From assembly GCF_037414475.1 (NCBI RefSeq), contig NZ_CP147913.1:5640001-5704000 (forward strand): a stretch of DNA of 64,000 bases. The letters are read 5' to 3'. This DNA comes from Myxococcus stipitatus (GTDB lineage: Bacteria; Myxococcota; Myxococcia; Myxococcales; Myxococcaceae). This document shows, piece by piece, positions 9,522-18,271 of the stretch (positions are counted from its first letter, which is position 1; each line of letters begins with the position of its first letter). The position numbers and the translations under genes were made by a program. Below the pieces are notes generated by a model. The model saw only the letters and a program-made list of their open reading frames with translations, did no database searches and was not told where the DNA came from.

Positions 9522-10070
9522 ATGGCGACTGCCAAGCTCGGTATTGAAGCCCCGCGGGTTCGAGATGCGACGGGAGGAAATCCCGCGGCGGTGGGCGCGT
9601 TGCTGGCGGAGTTGCTGCCACGGGTGCGGACGCGGGTGCGCTGTCTGGTGCGCCGCGATTCGGAAGTGGATGACGTGACGCAGGAGGCGCTGGTCGCCAT
9701 CTTCCGCGGGCTGCGCAGCTACCGGGGAGAAGGGGCCTTCTCGTCATGGGCGGACCAGGTGGTGCGGCGGGTGAGCTTCGCGGCGTCGCGGCGCGCGCGC
9801 ATCGAGCGGCGCAGGCGCGACGAGGTCAGCGCCCAGGTGGAGGAGTCGTGTGAGGGCATGGCTCAGGAGGACTGTCTGCTGCGCCGCCGGGTGGAGTTGC
9901 TATTGGAGCGGCTCCCCGACGAGCAGCGCAGGGCGCTGGTGCTGCATCACCTGCAAGGGATGAGTGTCCCGGAGCTGTCCGCCGCGCTGTCGGTGCCCTT
10001 CGAGACGGTGCGCAGCCGGCTGCGGCTGGGACGCGCGCACCTGCGCTCGCTGGCATGTGTCGACCAGTAG
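9522..10070 (+). CDS. Small sigma-70 family RNA polymerase sigma factor (ECF-like)
   Basis: A 182-residue protein with sigma region 2 (DDVTQEALVAIFRGL, then the FSSWADQVVRR segment, about residues 35-100) and sigma region 4 with a helix-turn-helix (ERLPDEQRRALVLHHLQGMS then SVPFETVRSRLRLGRAHL, about residues 125-178). No anti-sigma gene sits next to it. It lies between the chitobiase and chitinase genes on the same strand, so it may direct transcription of the chitin block (inference). The start at ATG 9522 has GGAGG at 9513-9517; the upstream 32 codons of open frame lie within the terminator hairpin and are unlikely to be translated. Confidence 0.85.
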   Translation: MATAKLGIEAPRVRDATGGNPAAVGALLAELLPRVRTRVRCLVRRDSEVDDVTQEALVAIFRGLRSYRGEGAFSSWADQVVRRVSFAASRRARIERRRRDEVSAQVEESCEGMAQEDCLLRRRVELLLERLPDEQRRALVLHHLQGMSVPELSAALSVPFETVRSRLRLGRAHLRSLACVDQ

Positions 10071-10202
10071 CCGGTGCCTGGGTCACCCGGGCAGGCGAGT
10101 GACCCGAAGCGCTGAAGTTCGCTCTCTCTGACGTGGGGCGGTTGGCCCCGAATTCCGGCGCGCTGTTCTGGCGAGCCGTTGAGCTCAATCAAGGAGAGCG
10201 AG

Positions 10203-12848
10203 ATGCAACTGCGTCACTGGAGGGGCATGCCCCTGGCCGGATTGCTCTGGGTCAGCGCGTCCATCGGATGCGGGGCCACGGAGCCATCCCCACGAACCCC
10301 TGAGTCAGCGGCCGCCAGCAGCGAGAGCGCGCTGGTGGTGGACTGCACGGGAATCCCCGCGTGGAGCGCCAGCACCATCTACAAGGCGGGCGACCGCGTC
10401 GTGTATCAAAACAGTCTCTACGAGGCCCTGGTCGCCATCTGGACCGCGGACCCCGTGCATGGCACCGCCAGCGGTTGGTACAAGCTCGTTGGCGCGTGTG
10501 GAATCGTGGTGCCGGACACCCAGCCGCCCACCGTTCCCACGGGGCTGCGCTCCACGGGGACGGGCTCCACCACGGTGTCGCTGGCGTGGGAGCCCTCCAC
10601 CGACAATGTGGAGGTGAAGGGGTACGACGTCTTCATCGGGACGTCGACGACCGCCGCCGCGACGTCGGCGTCGACGTCCGTCCTCGTGGAGGGGCTGACC
10701 GCGAGCACGGCGTATTCGTTCACGGTGAAGGCCAAGGATGCCGCGGGGAACATCTCCGGGGCGAGCGTGGCCCTCTCGGTGACGACGACGCCGGGCGGGG
10801 GAGACCCGCCGCAGGGTTGCCGGCCGGATGGCTTGTATACGACGCCGGGCACGCTGGTGCCGTACTGCCTGGTCTACGACACGGCGGGCCGCGAGAAGAT
10901 GGGCGCGGACCACCCGCGGCGCATCATTGGCTACTTCACGAGCTGGCGGACGGGGAAGAACGGCCAGCCCGCGTACCTGGCGCCGCAGATTCCGTGGAAC
11001 AACATCACCCACATCAACTACGCCTTCGCGCACGTGGACGCGCAGAACCGCGTGTCGGTGGGGGCGAACTCGCCGAACAACCCGGCCACGGGCATGGAGT
11101 GGCCCGGCGTGGCGGGCGCGGAGATGGACCCGGCGTATTCGTACAAGGGCCACTTCAACCTGCTCAACAAGTTCAAGAAGCAGTACCCGAACGTGAAGAC
11201 GTTGATCTCCATCGGCGGCTGGGCGGAGTCGGGCGGCATCCTGAACGAGGATGGCAGCCGGACGGCCAGCGGCGGCTTCTATTCGATGACGACGACGTCC
11301 AACAACGCGGTGAACACGGCGGCCATCAACACGTTCGCGGACTCGGTGGTGGCGTTCCTGAGGACGTATGGGTTCGACGGCGCGGACATCGACTACGAGT
11401 ACGCCACGTCGATGCCGAACGCGGGCAACCCGGATGACTTCTCCTTCGCCACGCCTCGCAGGGGCGCGCTGATGAAGGGGTACGTGGTGTTGATGAAGAC
11501 GCTGCGCGAGAAGCTGGACGCGGCGAGCGCGGCGGACGGCAAGTACTACATGCTGACCGCGGCGGTGACGGCCTCGGGTTGGATTCTGCGCGGCACGGAG
11601 ACGTACCAGGTCACCCAGTATCTCGATTACGCGAACATGATGACGTACGACCTGCACGGCGCCTGGAACGAGTTCGTGGGTCCGAACGCCGCGCTGTTCG
11701 ACGACGGCAAGGACGGCGAGCTGCTGCATTGGAACGTGTATGGAACGTACGGCGGCATCGGCTACCTGAACACGGACTGGGCCTATCACTACTTCCGTGG
11801 GGCGATGCAGCCGGGGCGCATCAACGTGGGTGTGCCGTACTACACGCGTGGGTGGCAGAACGTCACGGGTGGGACGAACGGGCTGTGGGGCAAGGCGCCG
11901 TTGGCGGACCAGACGAAGTGCCCGCCGGGCACAGGGCCGAATGTCGGGTCGACGGTGCCGTGTGGCAATGGCGCGCTGGGCATCGACAACCTCTGGCACG
12001 ACAAGAACTCGCTGGGGGCGGAGGTGGCCTCGGGCAGCAACCCGATGTGGCACGCGAAGAACCTCCAGGATGGGCGCCTGGGTTCGTACGTGACGGCGTA
12101 TGGGTTGGACCCGGTGAACGACCCCACGGACCGGGTGACGGGGACGTATGCGCGCAACTACAGCGCGTCGGTGGCGTCGCCGTGGCTGTGGAACGCGACG
12201 AAGAAGGTGTTCCTGTCCACGGAGGACGAGGAGTCGCTGGGGACCAAGGCGCAGTACGTGGTGGACCGCGGGATTGGCGGCATCATGATTTGGGAGCTGG
12301 CGGGTGACTACGCCTTCGACCAGAGCCGCGCGAACGGGCAGGGCGAGTACTACATCGGGTACACGCTGACGCGGCTCCTGTACGAGAAGTTCAAGACGGC
12401 GTCGCCGTACAAGAACCTGCGGGCGAACCAGACGATGCCGACGGCGGCGGACACGCTGGATGTCTCGGTGGAGCTGGAGGGCTTCGCGGTGGGGGATTCG
12501 AACTACCCCATCTCTCCGACGATGAAGCTGACGAACAACTCGGGGCAGGCGATTCCGGGTGGGGCGCTGTTGCAGTTCGACTACGGCACGTCGGCGCCGG
12601 CCACGTTGGCGCAGCAGTCCGGGTGGACGCTGAGCTCGGTGCGCAGCGAGCACACGGGACCGAACTCGGGGGGCTTCAAGGGTGACTTCCACCGCGTGCA
12701 GCTCACGGTGCCCACGTGGCAGAGCATCCCCAACGGGAGCTCCGTCACGGTGAAGCTCACGTACCAACTGCCCATCGCCAGCCTCTCCAACTACACGCTG
12801 TCGTTCGGAGGGAAGACGTACAACCTGAAGCAGAACTACGGGCGCTGA
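10203..12848 (+). CDS. GH18 chitinase with CBM5/12 and FnIII domains, lipoprotein
   Basis: An 881-residue secreted or surface enzyme. A lipobox-like SASIGC gives a lipidated Cys23. Residues about 49-98 form a CBM5/12 chitin-binding module (WSASTIYKAGDRVVYQ), about 105-200 an FnIII repeat, about 238-740 the GH18 barrel with the DxxDxDxE motif DGADIDYE and acid Glu399, and about 745-881 a ChiC-like C-terminal domain ending in FGGKTYNLKQNYGR. It cuts chitin into chitooligosaccharides for the GH20 enzyme upstream. AAGGAG (10191-10196) fixes the ATG 10203 start. A bidirectional hairpin lies just after the stop. Confidence 0.94.
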   Translation: MQLRHWRGMPLAGLLWVSASIGCGATEPSPRTPESAAASSESALVVDCTGIPAWSASTIYKAGDRVVYQNSLYEALVAIWTADPVHGTASGWYKLVGACGIVVPDTQPPTVPTGLRSTGTGSTTVSLAWEPSTDNVEVKGYDVFIGTSTTAAATSASTSVLVEGLTASTAYSFTVKAKDAAGNISGASVALSVTTTPGGGDPPQGCRPDGLYTTPGTLVPYCLVYDTAGREKMGADHPRRIIGYFTSWRTGKNGQPAYLAPQIPWNNITHINYAFAHVDAQNRVSVGANSPNNPATGMEWPGVAGAEMDPAYSYKGHFNLLNKFKKQYPNVKTLISIGGWAESGGILNEDGSRTASGGFYSMTTTSNNAVNTAAINTFADSVVAFLRTYGFDGADIDYEYATSMPNAGNPDDFSFATPRRGALMKGYVVLMKTLREKLDAASAADGKYYMLTAAVTASGWILRGTETYQVTQYLDYANMMTYDLHGAWNEFVGPNAALFDDGKDGELLHWNVYGTYGGIGYLNTDWAYHYFRGAMQPGRINVGVPYYTRGWQNVTGGTNGLWGKAPLADQTKCPPGTGPNVGSTVPCGNGALGIDNLWHDKNSLGAEVASGSNPMWHAKNLQDGRLGSYVTAYGLDPVNDPTDRVTGTYARNYSASVASPWLWNATKKVFLSTEDEESLGTKAQYVVDRGIGGIMIWELAGDYAFDQSRANGQGEYYIGYTLTRLLYEKFKTASPYKNLRANQTMPTAADTLDVSVELEGFAVGDSNYPISPTMKLTNNSGQAIPGGALLQFDYGTSAPATLAQQSGWTLSSVRSEHTGPNSGGFKGDFHRVQLTVPTWQSIPNGSSVTVKLTYQLPIASLSNYTLSFGGKTYNLKQNYGR

Positions 12849-12864
12849 AAGCCCGTGACACGTC

Positions 12865-12897
12865 GGCCCGGGTCTTCCTTCGTGGAGGGCCCGGGCC
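12865..12897. terminator. Bidirectional hairpin between convergent chitinase and DUF1304 genes
   Basis: An outer 8-bp perfect stem (12865-12872 with 12890-12897) continues as CTTCC/GGAGG to give about 14 bp around a TTCGT loop. It sits between two convergent genes, so it can serve both strands. No U-tract is visible. Confidence 0.65.
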
Positions 12898-12913
12898 GGG
12901 CGTGACGCCGACG

Positions 12914-13294
12914 CTACTGCGTCACCACGAGCGAGATGGCGAGCAGCGGCAGCAGGCCCTGGACGAGGCTGGCCGTCAGGAAGCGGCGGTTGGTGGACAC
13001 GAGGACCAGGGCCGCCAGCACCATGCACGCGCAGCCGAAGACCACGGCCGCCACGCCCGAGGCCGCCGAGCCGGTGTTCACCAGGGCGATTCCCACGAGC
13101 ACTCCCAGCGCGAGGAACAGGTTGTAGAAGCCCTGGTTGAGCGCCATCGGCTTCACGACGTCTGCCTCCGCCTGCGACTTCAGCCCGAAGCGCCGCCACA
13201 CCTTCGGCTGAGAAAAGATGATGCTCTCCATCACGAAGAACAACACATGAAGGAGCGCTGCGACGACGGCGAAGCCCTGCGCCAGTGGCGACAT
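12914..13294 (-). CDS. DUF1304-family small membrane protein
   Basis: A 126-residue, four-helix integral membrane protein: hydrophobic runs at about 5-25, 55-72, 78-98 and 105-124. The N-terminal helix with the LHVLFFVMESIIF motif, and the later NQGFYNLFLALG, are hallmarks of DUF1304. The biochemical role is unknown. The start is ATG with CAT at 13292-13294 and a GGAG site upstream; the frame extends further upstream into the divergent promoter but without a good site. It is transcribed divergently from a TetR gene, with a perfect inverted repeat between the two. It is therefore probably the TetR target. Confidence 0.85.
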   Translation of the reverse strand: MSPLAQGFAVVAALLHVLFFVMESIIFSQPKVWRRFGLKSQAEADVVKPMALNQGFYNLFLALGVLVGIALVNTGSAASGVAAVVFGCACMVLAALVLVSTNRRFLTASLVQGLLPLLAISLVVTQ

Positions 13295-13317
13295 GGTGAT
13301 TGCTCTCCGGGAATCCG

Positions 13318-13371
13318 CTATTCTGGACCAGTCAGTTCGGAATCCATATTGAATCGTTCGGTCCAGAATAG
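13318..13371. promoter_or_regulatory. Perfect 12-bp inverted repeat, likely TetR operator
   Basis: CTATTCTGGACC at 13318-13329 and its exact reverse complement at 13360-13371 flank a 30-bp AT-richer centre, all inside the 91-bp divergent region between the DUF1304 and TetR genes. TetR-family repressors commonly bind such sites and control themselves plus a divergent gene. The arms are seen directly; the binding protein is inferred from position. Confidence 0.65.
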
Positions 13372-13385
13372 TCAAGGAGGGTGGC

Positions 13386-13982
13386 GTGGCGCGGACGCGT
13401 GCGTTCGATGAGACGGAGGTGGTGCGCAAGGCGCTGGGTGTGTTCTGGACCCGGGGCTACGAGGCCACGTCGTTGGGCGACCTGGAGGAGGCGACGGGGC
13501 TGAGCCGCTCCAGCCTGTACCAGGCGTTCGAGAACAAGCGGGTGTTGTTCTCGCGAGCGGTGGCGCTGTACCTCCAGGAGGTGATTACGCCCCGGCTGGC
13601 CGTCTTCTCCCAGGGCCCAGCGGGGTTGGGGCAGGTGACGACGTACTTCGAGTCGCTCGCGACGACGATGGCCACCGCGCCGTCAGCCCTGACACGCCGG
13701 GGGTGCCTGCTCGTCAACACGGCCACGGAGCTGGCCGCGCATGATGTGGAGGCGCATCGCGCCGTGGAGGACTACCGGGCGCTCCTGCATGGGCACCTGA
13801 CGAAGTCCCTCGACGCGGCGGCTCGGGCGGGAGTCCTGCCGAAGAAGACGGTGGCCCGCCGCGTGGAGCTGCTGGTGGGGTCCGTCATCGGCGTGCTCGT
13901 CACCGCGCGGTTGGACCCCGCCGCAGCCGCGAAGCTCGCGCGCTCGGCGGCGAGCGAGGTCGAGTCCTGGGCGGAGGCGTAG
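13386..13982 (+). CDS. TetR/AcrR-family transcriptional regulator
   Basis: A 198-residue one-component repressor. Residues about 8-55 form the TetR helix-turn-helix (FDETEVVRKALGVFWTRGYEATSLGDLEEATGLSRSSLYQAF region); the remainder is a helical ligand-binding and dimer domain with a LTRRGCLLVNTATEL segment typical of the C-terminal-domain subfamily seen in NemR/AcrR-like proteins. The start is GTG 13386 with AAGGAGG at 13374-13380. The right arm of the upstream palindrome ends just before this ribosome-binding site, consistent with autorepression. The ligand is unknown; reactive electrophiles are only a subfamily-level guess. Confidence 0.88.
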   Translation: MARTRAFDETEVVRKALGVFWTRGYEATSLGDLEEATGLSRSSLYQAFENKRVLFSRAVALYLQEVITPRLAVFSQGPAGLGQVTTYFESLATTMATAPSALTRRGCLLVNTATELAAHDVEAHRAVEDYRALLHGHLTKSLDAAARAGVLPKKTVARRVELLVGSVIGVLVTARLDPAAAAKLARSAASEVESWAEA

Positions 13983-14088
13983 CGAGGACGCGAAGGGCGT
14001 GTGGCGACTCAGATGGACAGAGGCCGGTCCACCGCGTGTCTGGCTCCGACTTGGGGGGTGTGCGAGAGTGGCCATCCCCCTCTGGACG

Positions 14089-15234
14089 ATGCACCTGATG
14101 AACAAACTCTCCGTAGCCATTGCTGGACTGATGCTGGTGCTGGCCGCTTGCAAGACGACTGGCTCCGCGCCCCCCGGCGATATCCCCACGGCGATGGACC
14201 AGGCCGCGACAACCCTGCTGCGGTCAAGACTGCTGCACGCAACCTCCATCGCAGTGGTCTATCGCGGCGAGGAGTTCATCCTCCATCGTGGTGAGCTGGA
14301 AACCGGCAAGTCCAATCCGCCCAACGATTCGACGCTCTATGAGATTGGGTCGGTCAGCAAGACCTTCGCTGGCCTGCTGTTGGCAAACACTGTTCTCGAA
14401 GGCAAGGCGACCCTCGACGACCCGATACAAAAGTATCTGCCGTCCGCCTATCCGAACCTGCAGTCAGACGGCGAACCCATCCGTCTGCGCCATCTGGTCA
14501 CCCACACCAGCGGCATGCCGGGGATGTTGCCGCTGCAAGTGAATGAGGTGTTGAAGGACTTCACCGCGCATGCCACCCCGGCAAAACTCAATGCCGCCTA
14601 TGCGGACTACGGGCAGCCGCGGTTCTGGCAGGACCTGCACACCGTCAGCATCAAGGGCCCGCTCGGCAAGGACTATGCTTACTCGAGCGCCGGCACCGAA
14701 CTGGTCGCGCACACCCTCGAAGAAATCCACGGGGCTCCCTACGAGTCGTTGCTCGCGGAGTTCCTGGCGCGGGAAGCGGGTATGCAGGATGTCTGGCTGC
14801 GCCTGCGTGCCCAGGATGCCAGCCGTCTGGCGCCTGGCTACCACAGCGACAATCCGGTCGGTACCACGCCGATGCCACTCCTGCCCTGGGGCGCGGCGGG
14901 AGCCTTGAAGACGACGATGCCAGAGATGGTCAAGTACCTGCGCTTGCAGTTGAGCAACCATCCCGCGGTGACAGAGTCACACAAGCCACTGGTGCGCTTC
15001 GCGGAAGACTTCAGCATTGGCTATTTCTGGAACATCGGCCAGAGCAGCCAATTGGGCACCCACTACGTGCATCACGGCGGCGTGCCACGCGCGCAATGCT
15101 ATATCTACCTCGTGCCGAAGTATCAGCTGGGGGTGTTCATCATCACCAACCAGAGCGGCGATGCGACGGCCAACGCCATGGAAGGCGCGCTGGCGCCCCT
15201 CTTCGACAGGGTTGAATCCATGGAGGGTCGCTAG
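14089..15234 (+). CDS. Beta-lactamase-family serine hydrolase lipoprotein (class C/EstB-like)
   Basis: A 381-residue protein with a lipobox LVLAAC (lipidated Cys about 21). It shows the SxxK catalytic motif Ser88-Val-Ser-Lys91, a YxS variant (Tyr198-Ser-Ser200) of the YxN motif, and a late HHGG in place of KTG. This fits a periplasmic DD-peptidase or esterase-like member of the beta-lactamase family. True beta-lactam hydrolysis cannot be claimed. Codon use differs from neighbours: GAA, CAA, ATA, TAT, GTT and GCA are more frequent, which suggests relatively recent acquisition. The start is either ATG 14089 or ATG 14098; neither has a strong site. It converges on a subtilisin gene. Confidence 0.85.
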   Translation: MHLMNKLSVAIAGLMLVLAACKTTGSAPPGDIPTAMDQAATTLLRSRLLHATSIAVVYRGEEFILHRGELETGKSNPPNDSTLYEIGSVSKTFAGLLLANTVLEGKATLDDPIQKYLPSAYPNLQSDGEPIRLRHLVTHTSGMPGMLPLQVNEVLKDFTAHATPAKLNAAYADYGQPRFWQDLHTVSIKGPLGKDYAYSSAGTELVAHTLEEIHGAPYESLLAEFLAREAGMQDVWLRLRAQDASRLAPGYHSDNPVGTTPMPLLPWGAAGALKTTMPEMVKYLRLQLSNHPAVTESHKPLVRFAEDFSIGYFWNIGQSSQLGTHYVHHGGVPRAQCYIYLVPKYQLGVFIITNQSGDATANAMEGALAPLFDRVESMEGR

Positions 15235-15243
15235 CGCATCGAT

Positions 15244-15277
15244 GAGCGGACTCCCCGCTGCGCCGAGGAGTCCGCTC
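15244..15277. terminator. Bidirectional hairpin between convergent hydrolase and subtilisin genes
   Basis: A perfect 11-bp stem (15244-15254 with 15267-15277) with a 12-base loop lies nine bases past one stop and 16 bases before the other. It has no U-tract on either strand. Confidence 0.65.
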
Positions 15278-15293
15278 GAGCTTCACGCGAGGT

Positions 15294-16763
15294 CTACGGC
15301 GTGCTGGAGCAGAGGAACGTGCTGCTCCGCGTCTGCGCGCGGCCGAGGGCGTCGGTGACGGTGACGGTCGCGGTGGTCATGACGCCGGGGGTGCAGATGC
15401 CGTATGCCTGGTCGGGGTTGTTCACGTACTGGGAATAGACGCCCGCCGGAGCGACCATCGTCCACGCGCCCGTGAACGGCGCCAGGCCCCCCGCCTTCGT
15501 GACGGTGCACTGGAAGAGATTGCTCTGGGTGCTCGTGCACGACACCGAGATGGCGTCGAACCTGGAGGCGGAGACCGCCGCATGGGCATCCAGCGTCTTG
15601 GGCGGGCAGACCGGCCCGACGCACGGGATGACCCAGCGCGCCGTCGACGTGAGGAGGGTCTTGATCTGCGCGGGCGTGAGCGACGGATTGCGCGAGCGCA
15701 TCAAGCCAATGGTCCCGGACACATGAGGCGCCGCCATCGACGTCCCCGCCCAGTGGCGGTCGCAGTGAATCCCCTGGCTCGTGGTCCACGACGACACGAT
15801 GCCGTGCGTGCCGATGCCGCGCGTCTCCTCCGGGTCCGTGCAGCCGATGAGCGCTCCGAATCCCGCCTCACCCGTCTTGGCATACGGGCTCGTCCGGTAC
15901 TCATCACCGCCTGGCGCTCCCAGGGTGACGTTCGGGCCCTGCGCCGAATACGACTCGTAGTCGCTCTTCTCGTTCACGGCCGCCACCGAGATGACGTTCT
16001 GGCACGTCCCCCACACGAAGTTCGCGAAGTTGCTCGTGAGCATCCCGCTGTCGCGGTTGCCCGCGGCCACCACCACCGGGACACCCGCGGCCACCGCGGC
16101 ATTGACCGCCGACTGCAAGTCCGCGGGGCAGGGGCCCGGCATGTTCCCCAAGCTGATGTTGATGACGGACGCCGGCGCAGGGGCTTGCACCAGATTCCCA
16201 CGCCCGTCATCCACCTCGTAACCGGCCGCGTAGCGGATGCCGCGTGCAATCACCGTGGGCAGCGGGTCATTCGCCCCGGGAGCACCCGAGGAGATGCCGC
16301 CCCCCGACTGCGACACGCGCACCGGCATCAGCTTGCAGCCCCAGCACACGCCCACGCCCCCCGTGCCGTTGTTGGGCGTGGCCGCGATGGTGCCGGCCAC
16401 GTGGATGCCGTGGTGATACGTGCCCAGGTCCGTGGGGTCGGGCATGCCCTCGACGAAGTCGTAGCCCGACACCCACTTGGAGCTCAGGTCCGGATGCAGC
16501 AGCTTCCCGCTGTCGAGCACCGCGACGGTGACAGCGCTGCTCCCCGTGGTGAGGTTCCACGCCTCCGGCGCGCGGATGAGGTTGTAGTGCCAGCGCTGGC
16601 TGTTGAACCGCGGGTCGGTGGGCTCCAGGGCCTGCTGCGCCTGGCTCACCGGCTCCGAGGGAGGAGGTGTCTCCTCGGGAGCGCCGCACGCCACCAACGC
16701 CCCCACGAGGACGGTACCCATCGAAGGAACAAAGACACGACGAAGCAAGGACCCATGCGACAC
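15294..16763 (-). CDS. Secreted subtilisin-family (S8) serine protease, lipoprotein
   Basis: A 489-residue protein. The lipobox GALVAC gives lipid-anchored Cys26, followed by a Pro/Glu-rich linker. The S8 catalytic triad is visible: Asp84 in AVLDSG, His118 in HHGIHVAGT (a variant of HGTHVAG), and Ser in GTSMAAPH. The oxyanion Asn sits in VVVAAGNRDSG. About 100 C-terminal residues after the barrel contain paired Cys and an Ig-like TVTVTDALGRAQ segment. It probably degrades proteins outside the cell or in prey. The start is GTG at 16763 with GGAGG six bases upstream on the minus strand. Confidence 0.9.
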   Translation of the reverse strand: MSHGSLLRRVFVPSMGTVLVGALVACGAPEETPPPSEPVSQAQQALEPTDPRFNSQRWHYNLIRAPEAWNLTTGSSAVTVAVLDSGKLLHPDLSSKWVSGYDFVEGMPDPTDLGTYHHGIHVAGTIAATPNNGTGGVGVCWGCKLMPVRVSQSGGGISSGAPGANDPLPTVIARGIRYAAGYEVDDGRGNLVQAPAPASVINISLGNMPGPCPADLQSAVNAAVAAGVPVVVAAGNRDSGMLTSNFANFVWGTCQNVISVAAVNEKSDYESYSAQGPNVTLGAPGGDEYRTSPYAKTGEAGFGALIGCTDPEETRGIGTHGIVSSWTTSQGIHCDRHWAGTSMAAPHVSGTIGLMRSRNPSLTPAQIKTLLTSTARWVIPCVGPVCPPKTLDAHAAVSASRFDAISVSCTSTQSNLFQCTVTKAGGLAPFTGAWTMVAPAGVYSQYVNNPDQAYGICTPGVMTTATVTVTDALGRAQTRSSTFLCSSTP

Positions 16764-17023
16764 GAAAGGCCTCCAGGGACATCACGCCACTGCGGACTGA
16801 GTGAGAACGGACACGGACTCGAAGACGGCGGGAGACGGACGCTCAGGACCTCGTCCTGGCGAGCCGCTCCCTCCGTGCCGGCTCATTACGAAGGCACCCC
16901 GAAAACGGGTTGATGCCCCTGGGTATCTCGCGCCACCAGCGGGCGGTGCCCTGGGTTCGCCGCGAAAACAGACAAGCCCCCCAAGCCCCCTATACTGAGG
17001 GCCTTGGAGGAACACACGTCGGT

Positions 17024-18271
17024 ATGGCTACGCGCATCCTCGGCATGGTGCTGGCTGGTGGACAGGGAACCCGGTTGTCGCCCCTCACGCAGCGGCGCTC
17101 GAAGCCAGCGGTGCCCTTCGGGTCGAAGTTCCGCATCATCGACTTCGCGCTCAACAACTTCATCAACTCCGGCATCTACTCCATCTACGTCCTGACGCAG
17201 TTCAAGGCGCAGTCGCTCACCGAGCACATCCAGCGCGGCTGGCGCTTCGGCTCCGTGCTGCTGTCGGACTACTTCATCACCCTGGTCCCCGCGCAGATGT
17301 ACCTGTACGAGGAGCTGGGGCCCGTTTGGTACCGGGGCACCGCGGACGCCATCTACCAGAACATGCATCTGGTGGAGAACCACCGCCCCGAACACCTGGC
17401 CATCTTCTCCGGCGACCACATCTACAAGATGAACGTGGCGCACATGCTGGAGCAGCACGAGGCCCAGCGCGCGGACATCACCATCGCCGCGTACCCCACG
17501 CCCCTCGCGGACGCCCACCGCTTCGGCATCATGCAGGTGGACGAGCGCGGCCGCGTGACGGAGTTCCAGGAGAAGCCCAAGGACCCCAAGCCCATCCCCG
17601 GCCGCCCGGACACCGCGCTGGCCAGCATGGGCAACTACATCTTCCGCAGCAAGGTGCTGGCGGAGTTGCTCGAAATCGACGCGAAGACGGAAGGTTCCCA
17701 GCACGACTTCGGCAAGGACGTGCTGCCCCGCGCGCTGCGCGACGGCTACCACATCCAGACCTACGACTTCGCCAAGAACCCCATCCCCGGGCAGACGGGC
17801 CCCAACACCTACTGGCGCGACGTGGGCACGCTGGACGCGTACCACGAGGCGTCCATGGACCTGGTCTCCGTCAACCCGGAGTTCGACATCTTCAACGCCG
17901 AGTGGCCCCTGCGCACCGGCAGCGAGTACAGCCCCCCGGCCAAGTTCGTCCACGAGTCCGGAGACCGCGTGGGCCGCGCGCTCAACTCCATGGTGGCCGG
18001 AGGCTGCATCATCTCCGGCGGCGTGGTGCGTGAGAGCATCCTCTTCCGCCGCGCCCGCGTGAACAGCTACGCCAGCGTGCAGCGCTCGGTCATCTTCGAC
18101 GAGGTGGATATCGGCCGGCACGCGCAGGTGAAGAACGCCATCATCGACAAGGGCGTGCGCGTGCCGCCCAACACGAAGGTGGGCTTCGACCTGGAGGCCG
18201 ACCGCGCCAGGGGCTTCACCGTCACCGAGAGCGGCATCGTCGTGGTGCCCAAGGGCTACCGCTTCGACTGA
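17024..18271 (+). CDS. glgC: Glucose-1-phosphate adenylyltransferase
   Basis: A 415-residue cytosolic enzyme making ADP-glucose from glucose-1-P and ATP for glycogen synthesis. N-terminal nucleotidyltransferase motif GMVLAGGQGTRLSPLT, then KPAVPFGSKFRIIDFAL, catalytic FSGDHIYKM, EKPK and ASMGNYIF are all present. The C-terminal left-handed beta-helix (VAGGCIISGG onward) matches GlgC. The length is normal. ATG 17024 is preceded by GGAGG at 17006-17010, an unusually long spacing of 13 bases, and a TATACT -10-like hexamer at 16991-16996 without a clear -35. It is divergent from the subtilisin gene, with no glycogen partner nearby. Confidence 0.95.
   Translation: MATRILGMVLAGGQGTRLSPLTQRRSKPAVPFGSKFRIIDFALNNFINSGIYSIYVLTQFKAQSLTEHIQRGWRFGSVLLSDYFITLVPAQMYLYEELGPVWYRGTADAIYQNMHLVENHRPEHLAIFSGDHIYKMNVAHMLEQHEAQRADITIAAYPTPLADAHRFGIMQVDERGRVTEFQEKPKDPKPIPGRPDTALASMGNYIFRSKVLAELLEIDAKTEGSQHDFGKDVLPRALRDGYHIQTYDFAKNPIPGQTGPNTYWRDVGTLDAYHEASMDLVSVNPEFDIFNAEWPLRTGSEYSPPAKFVHESGDRVGRALNSMVAGGCIISGGVVRESILFRRARVNSYASVQRSVIFDEVDIGRHAQVKNAIIDKGVRVPPNTKVGFDLEADRARGFTVTESGIVVVPKGYRFD

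Noticed and set aside
10305..13199. Antisense open frame of more than 900 codons under the chitinase
   Set aside because: Same reason: GC-rich shadow, no start site, no recognisable domain.
14089..15234. Calling the hydrolase a beta-lactamase resistance gene
   Set aside because: Only the general family motifs (SxxK, YxS, HHGG) are seen. Many members are esterases or peptidases, so resistance cannot be supported.
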